Shown: in pieces, positions 7,706 to 9,764 of the stretch
How positions within the stretch are numbered: position 1 is the first letter of the stretch
Layout: each line of letters starts with the position of its first letter
DNA from: Clostridiales bacterium
Lineage (GTDB): Bacteria > Bacillota > Clostridia > Oscillospirales > Acutalibacteraceae
Assembly: GCA_019419895.1 (NCBI GenBank)
Contig: JAHZIE010000060.1
Coordinates: 5,391-15,154, forward strand
Direction: 5' to 3'
DNA length: 9,764 bases
Made by a program: the position numbers and the translations under genes
The notes under the pieces: generated by a model
What the model was told of the DNA's origin: nothing
The model's database searches: none
What the model saw: only the letters and a program-made list of their open reading frames with translations

Positions 7706-8098
7706 TCAGGTATTCCATGACCCTGAAAGTCTATATATTTCAAAAGTGACGACAGATGGATATGAACTCATATAATACCTTGATCCCTGCCCGCCATACC
7801 CAGTTTTATAAGCAAAAGAACGTTTTCCTGCCGTACCAAATTCGTGAATAGTCACCGTCACCAAATCGTCATAGACAGGGCTTGTCACCGTACCCTTCTT
7901 CAGCATCAACACATGGGACGTCGGCACCGTAGCAGTGTCATGGGTTACATAGGCGTCCGCGCGGGTATTTGTTTCCACAATCTGCTCGTTTGTAGACCAC
8001 AAACTTCCCGCGTGAGGCGGCCTGAATGTATGGGTATAGGCTTGAGCCACCGCCAAAATGGAAATTCTTCCTCGTGAATTTTTAAACCTCTTTTTCAT
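7706..8098 (-). CDS. Small protein copy 1, paralogue of the 9370-9764 gene; candidate bacteriocin-like effector with shortened signal region
   Basis: 130 residues with no family I can name. The strong ribosome site AAAGGAGGT (complement at 8107-8115) lies 9 bases before the ATG. After a basic N-terminus (MKKRFKNSRGR) there is only a short hydrophobic patch, ISILAVA, and then a 112-residue domain that aligns without gaps to copy 2 (about 66 identities by hand). Conserved blocks are PPHAGSL, DAYVTH, PTSH, FGTAGKRSFAYK, GYGG, YYM-x-SYP and a C-terminal LSG-x-WNT. The many alternating Thr/Val/Tyr residues suggest an all-beta fold. Compared with copy 2, 13 residues of the signal-peptide core are missing, so Sec export is doubtful; the A-V-A cleavage-like motif remains. 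There are no cysteines. The gene sits just before the ABC permease genes, which suggests that the transporter recognises this protein or its sibling. It could be a bacteriocin-like effector, a cytoplasmic antagonist, or a decaying duplicate. Confidence 0.8.
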   Translation of the reverse strand: MKKRFKNSRGRISILAVAQAYTHTFRPPHAGSLWSTNEQIVETNTRADAYVTHDTATVPTSHVLMLKKGTVTSPVYDDLVTVTIHEFGTAGKRSFAYKTGYGGQGSRYYMSSYPSVVTFEIYRLSGSWNT

Positions 8099-8145
8099 TT
8101 TTAAAGACCTCCTTTATGTTTTTCTATCCCTATGAACCAAATTAC

Positions 8146-8174
8146 TTTCATCTTCAATATTTCAGGCTTGTCAA
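8146..8174 (-). promoter_or_regulatory. Possible internal promoter before small protein copy 1
   Basis: The - strand has a perfect TTGACA (complement at 8169-8174) in the 119-base gap between the lipoprotein gene and copy 1. At the ideal 17-base spacing the -10 position reads only ATGAAA, which is poor, so a -35 with activator dependence or a chance match are both possible. Confidence 0.3.
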
Positions 8175-8179
8175 CTGGT

Positions 8180-8196
8180 GATATATCCGGTATATC
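8180..8196. repeat. Operator-like dyad next to TTGACA
   Basis: GATATA and TATATC flank TCCGG, making a 17-base near-palindrome with 6-base arms. It ends 5 bases upstream (in the - strand sense) of the TTGACA box before small protein copy 1, where an activator or repressor could bind. The cognate regulator is not in the window. Confidence 0.4.
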
Positions 8197-8217
8197 ATCA
8201 ATAGCCCTCTAAAATCT

Positions 8218-9300
8218 TTAATTCAGGATAGTATCCAGTAGATCCTTTTGTACCTGATTAGAAGTGTTTCTCCAGTCTGCTAAGTGTTGCTGATCCCTCG
8301 CTCTGACATATTCCGTTGTTATTTCATAATAAACGCGCCCATCCTCCGGAGATTCAAATTCTTCTAAAATGGTGAACCGCCATACCCCTTCCAGCACTGT
8401 TTTTTTCTCAATGGGCATGTAATCAAATTCAGCGCCCACAAGTATGGCCCCTTCCTCATATCCACCGGAAATTACCCGCAAGGCGTCCCTGGGGGAACAG
8501 GGCTCATAGGCTTCCCCTTGGGCCGCGCCCTGCACAATCGCGTTAAACGCCTCTATTTCCAAAAGGCCGTTGCCGTCATATATAATGATAACGTAGCTGA
8601 CTGAGGCGGAATCAATGGCGCTTTCATAGTAAAACATATAATTTTCATCTTCCTGGCCGAATTCCGGCGGCGTGTCGGGCATTCTCGTTCCCATAGCCAA
8701 ATCCAGCTTGTTCAAAGCGTCCGCGGTAAAAGCCCCTGCCATCAAAAGCTGAAAATTCCCGGCAAGCCCTGTTTGTTCCATCAATTCATCCGCCTGCTTC
8801 TGATATTCCTCCATGGTTCCAAAGGATAACCTGTCTGTTGACAGCTTGGTCAGCAGATTCCTCCCAAACTGGCCGTATGAAAGCATTAACTGGTACATAC
8901 CAGACACTGACTTAGAGGATGTTCCCCTGAAATAGCGAAAACCGGATACCGTTTTTGACGGCGTCCCTGTTTTTAACTCCTCTCCCCAGTCATTGAAGAA
9001 CAGGAGAGCTTCTTCCGATTCTCCCGTTGAGGGTCTCACATAATAAGCAGGACCTTCCGCGTACACTTCCCGCACTGCCGGCTTGCCGGAAAGGAACAGT
9101 TCACAGAGCTTCTCCTCGTTTCCCCGCCAAAAGGCCTCCTCATAATCCTGTGTTGTTTGTGGGTATGAGATGCTATCAAGGTCAACGTCAATCCTCATTT
9201 CGCCGCCCGCGTTGAGCCTTTCCGTGGTCGCCTGGCAGCCCGGCATTATAAAAAACAAACCACAAATTATCACGGCCAGCATCCTCTTACCATACTTCAT
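8218..9300 (-). CDS. Lipoprotein of unrecognised family, between the two small-protein genes
   Basis: A 360-residue protein. The ATG at 9300 is preceded by a GGGGGG ribosome site 8 bases away. The N-terminus has basic residues (KYGKR), a hydrophobic core and the lipobox-like MPGC with Cys22, so the mature protein should be lipid-anchored on the outer face of the membrane. The mature part is acidic. SK-T/S-VSG occurs twice in the Ser/Gly-rich middle (SKTVSGF, SKSVSGM). The C-terminal half looks alpha/beta (SVSYVIIIYDGNGLLEIEAF, VLEGVWRFTILEEF, YYEITTEYVRA), with a helical, charged tail. I do not recognise a domain. Lying 69 bases after the copy 2 stop and upstream of copy 1, it could be an immunity lipoprotein in the manner of LanI, a receptor that hands substrate to the ABC transporter, or a surface partner of the small proteins. 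None of these is shown by sequence alone. Confidence 0.8.
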   Translation of the reverse strand: MKYGKRMLAVIICGLFFIMPGCQATTERLNAGGEMRIDVDLDSISYPQTTQDYEEAFWRGNEEKLCELFLSGKPAVREVYAEGPAYYVRPSTGESEEALLFFNDWGEELKTGTPSKTVSGFRYFRGTSSKSVSGMYQLMLSYGQFGRNLLTKLSTDRLSFGTMEEYQKQADELMEQTGLAGNFQLLMAGAFTADALNKLDLAMGTRMPDTPPEFGQEDENYMFYYESAIDSASVSYVIIIYDGNGLLEIEAFNAIVQGAAQGEAYEPCSPRDALRVISGGYEEGAILVGAEFDYMPIEKKTVLEGVWRFTILEEFESPEDGRVYYEITTEYVRARDQQHLADWRNTSNQVQKDLLDTILN

Positions 9301-9305
9301 GAAGT

Positions 9306-9318
9306 TCCCCCCTTACTT
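9306..9318 (-). promoter_or_regulatory. Strong G-rich ribosome binding site of the lipoprotein gene
   Basis: AAGTAAGGGGGGA on the - strand, ending 5 bases from the ATG at 9300. It is the same 13-mer as the site before the first permease gene. In both places it lies just downstream of a copy of the small-protein gene. Confidence 0.65.
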
Positions 9319-9322
9319 TGTT

Positions 9323-9349
9323 CTAACAGGAGGCGGGTGCTCCTGTTAG
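9323..9349 (-). other. Intercistronic hairpin between small protein copy 2 and the lipoprotein
   Basis: CTAACAGGAG and CTCCTGTTAG form a perfect 10-bp stem around a 7-base loop. On the transcribed (-) strand no U-run follows, so it is not a canonical terminator. It may partly terminate, stabilise the upstream mRNA end or mark a processing site. Such a hairpin would keep the secreted-protein transcript more abundant than the downstream lipoprotein and ABC genes, an arrangement common in bacteriocin operons. That function is inferred. Confidence 0.6.
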
Positions 9350-9369
9350 GTAAATAAATTAATTTTTAA

Positions 9370-9764
9370 TCAGGTATTCCATGTTCCTGAAAGAGAGTAC
9401 TCTTCAAAGTCAATTGGAGTGGGATAACTCACCATGTAATATTTTGCACCATAACCTCCATACCCACTTTTATAAGCAAAAGAGCGTTTACCTGCCGTAC
9501 CAAAATTTGTAATTGTTGTTGTCACAAACACATCGTTCTTTATATTCTGAGTTGCTCCCTTTCTTAATACTAAACAATGACTTGTCGGAGTTGTTATGGT
9601 ATTATGGGTAACATAGGCGTCTGTTCCATTATAACTCTCTACTCGACGTTCAGAAGTCATTTTTAAACTTCCCGCATGCGGAGGAGAAAACTTACAACTA
9701 AAAACTTGCGCCGCCATAGCCGTTCCGCACAGCGTCACCATCAGGCAAGCCGCCACCAAAATGG
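9370..9764 (-). CDS. Small secreted protein copy 2 (5' truncated by window edge); candidate bacteriocin-like effector
   Basis: The visible part begins mid-signal peptide (I-L-V-A-A-C-L-M-V-T-L...) and is open to base 9764, so the true start lies outside; the TTG at 9759 is not it. By analogy with copy 1 about a dozen residues are missing. The long hydrophobic core ending GTAMA-AQ is a good Sec signal peptide, giving a mature protein of about 113 residues. The mature domain shares the PPHAGSL, DAYVTH, PTSH, FGTAGKRSFAYK, GYGG, YYM-x-SYP and LSGTWNT blocks with copy 1. Unlike copy 1 it has exactly two mature cysteines (in FSCKF and SHCLV), which could form a disulfide after export. The order Y-x-x-H, a later His, AG-x-x-S-x-A and YY resembles lactococcin 972-type bacteriocins, but the protein is longer and lacks their usual N-terminal GTW/YG start, so family membership is a hypothesis. 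It is the first visible gene of the - strand operon; the promoter lies beyond the window. Confidence 0.8.
   Translation of the reverse strand, partial: ILVAACLMVTLCGTAMAAQVFSCKFSPPHAGSLKMTSERRVESYNGTDAYVTHNTITTPTSHCLVLRKGATQNIKNDVFVTTTITNFGTAGKRSFAYKSGYGGYGAKYYMVSYPTPIDFEEYSLSGTWNT

Noticed and set aside
9323..9349. Calling the hairpin a Rho-independent terminator
   Set aside because: On the transcribed strand no U-run follows the stem, and the downstream gene has no other visible promoter, so read-through must occur.
9757..9759. TTG as start codon of small protein copy 2
   Set aside because: It lies in the middle of the signal peptide. The frame stays open to the window edge and copy 1 shows that a basic N-region should precede it.
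7706..9764. Lantibiotic precursor interpretation of the small proteins
   Set aside because: Copy 1 has no cysteine and copy 2 only two. There is no LanB/C/M enzyme in the window, and the proteins are far longer than lanthipeptide precursors and carry a Sec-type signal in copy 2.

Overview
The window reads as chromosomal DNA of a low-to-mid-GC Firmicute, most likely a gut-type member of the Clostridia. This is inferred from the strong AGGAGG-type Shine-Dalgarno sites, the intrinsic terminators and the protein families; no rRNA or other taxonomic marker is present. I see no tRNA, rRNA, CRISPR array or insertion sequence. The content falls into three blocks.

Block 1 (1-3732, + strand) holds two translationally coupled genes for the halves of a heterodimeric ABC exporter of the TM287/288 or BmrCD type. 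The first half is cut by the left window edge. It carries the degenerate ATP site residues (Asp for the catalytic Glu, Gln for the switch His) but a canonical VSGGQ signature. The second half has the catalytic Glu and His but an LSQGQ signature, so the dimer would have one active and one degenerate ATP site. A strong intrinsic terminator closes the pair.

Block 2 (3733-5296, + strand) is a single gene with its own probable sigma-A extended -10 promoter. It encodes a signal-less 420-residue protein resembling cellulase-like (beta/alpha)8 glycosidases. It ends at a bidirectional terminator shared with the convergent operon on its right.

Block 3 (5311-9764, - strand, transcribed right to left) is the most interesting part. 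Its order is: a small secreted protein (copy 2, cut by the window edge), an intercistronic hairpin, a lipoprotein of unrecognised family, a second copy of the small protein (copy 1), two six-helix ABC permeases with overlapping genes, and an ABC ATPase whose Q-loop glutamine is replaced by glutamate, as in lantibiotic-immunity LanF and BcrA-type ATPases. The two small proteins align without gaps over 112 mature residues, at about 59% identity by hand count. I do not recognise them as a named family, but their C-terminal half shares a spaced pattern with lactococcin 972-type bacteriocins. Copy 1 lacks 13 residues of the signal-peptide core found in copy 2. My working model, which is inference, is a bacteriocin-like or other secreted-effector locus: secreted protein(s), a surface lipoprotein and a LanFEG-like ABC transporter for self-protection or export.
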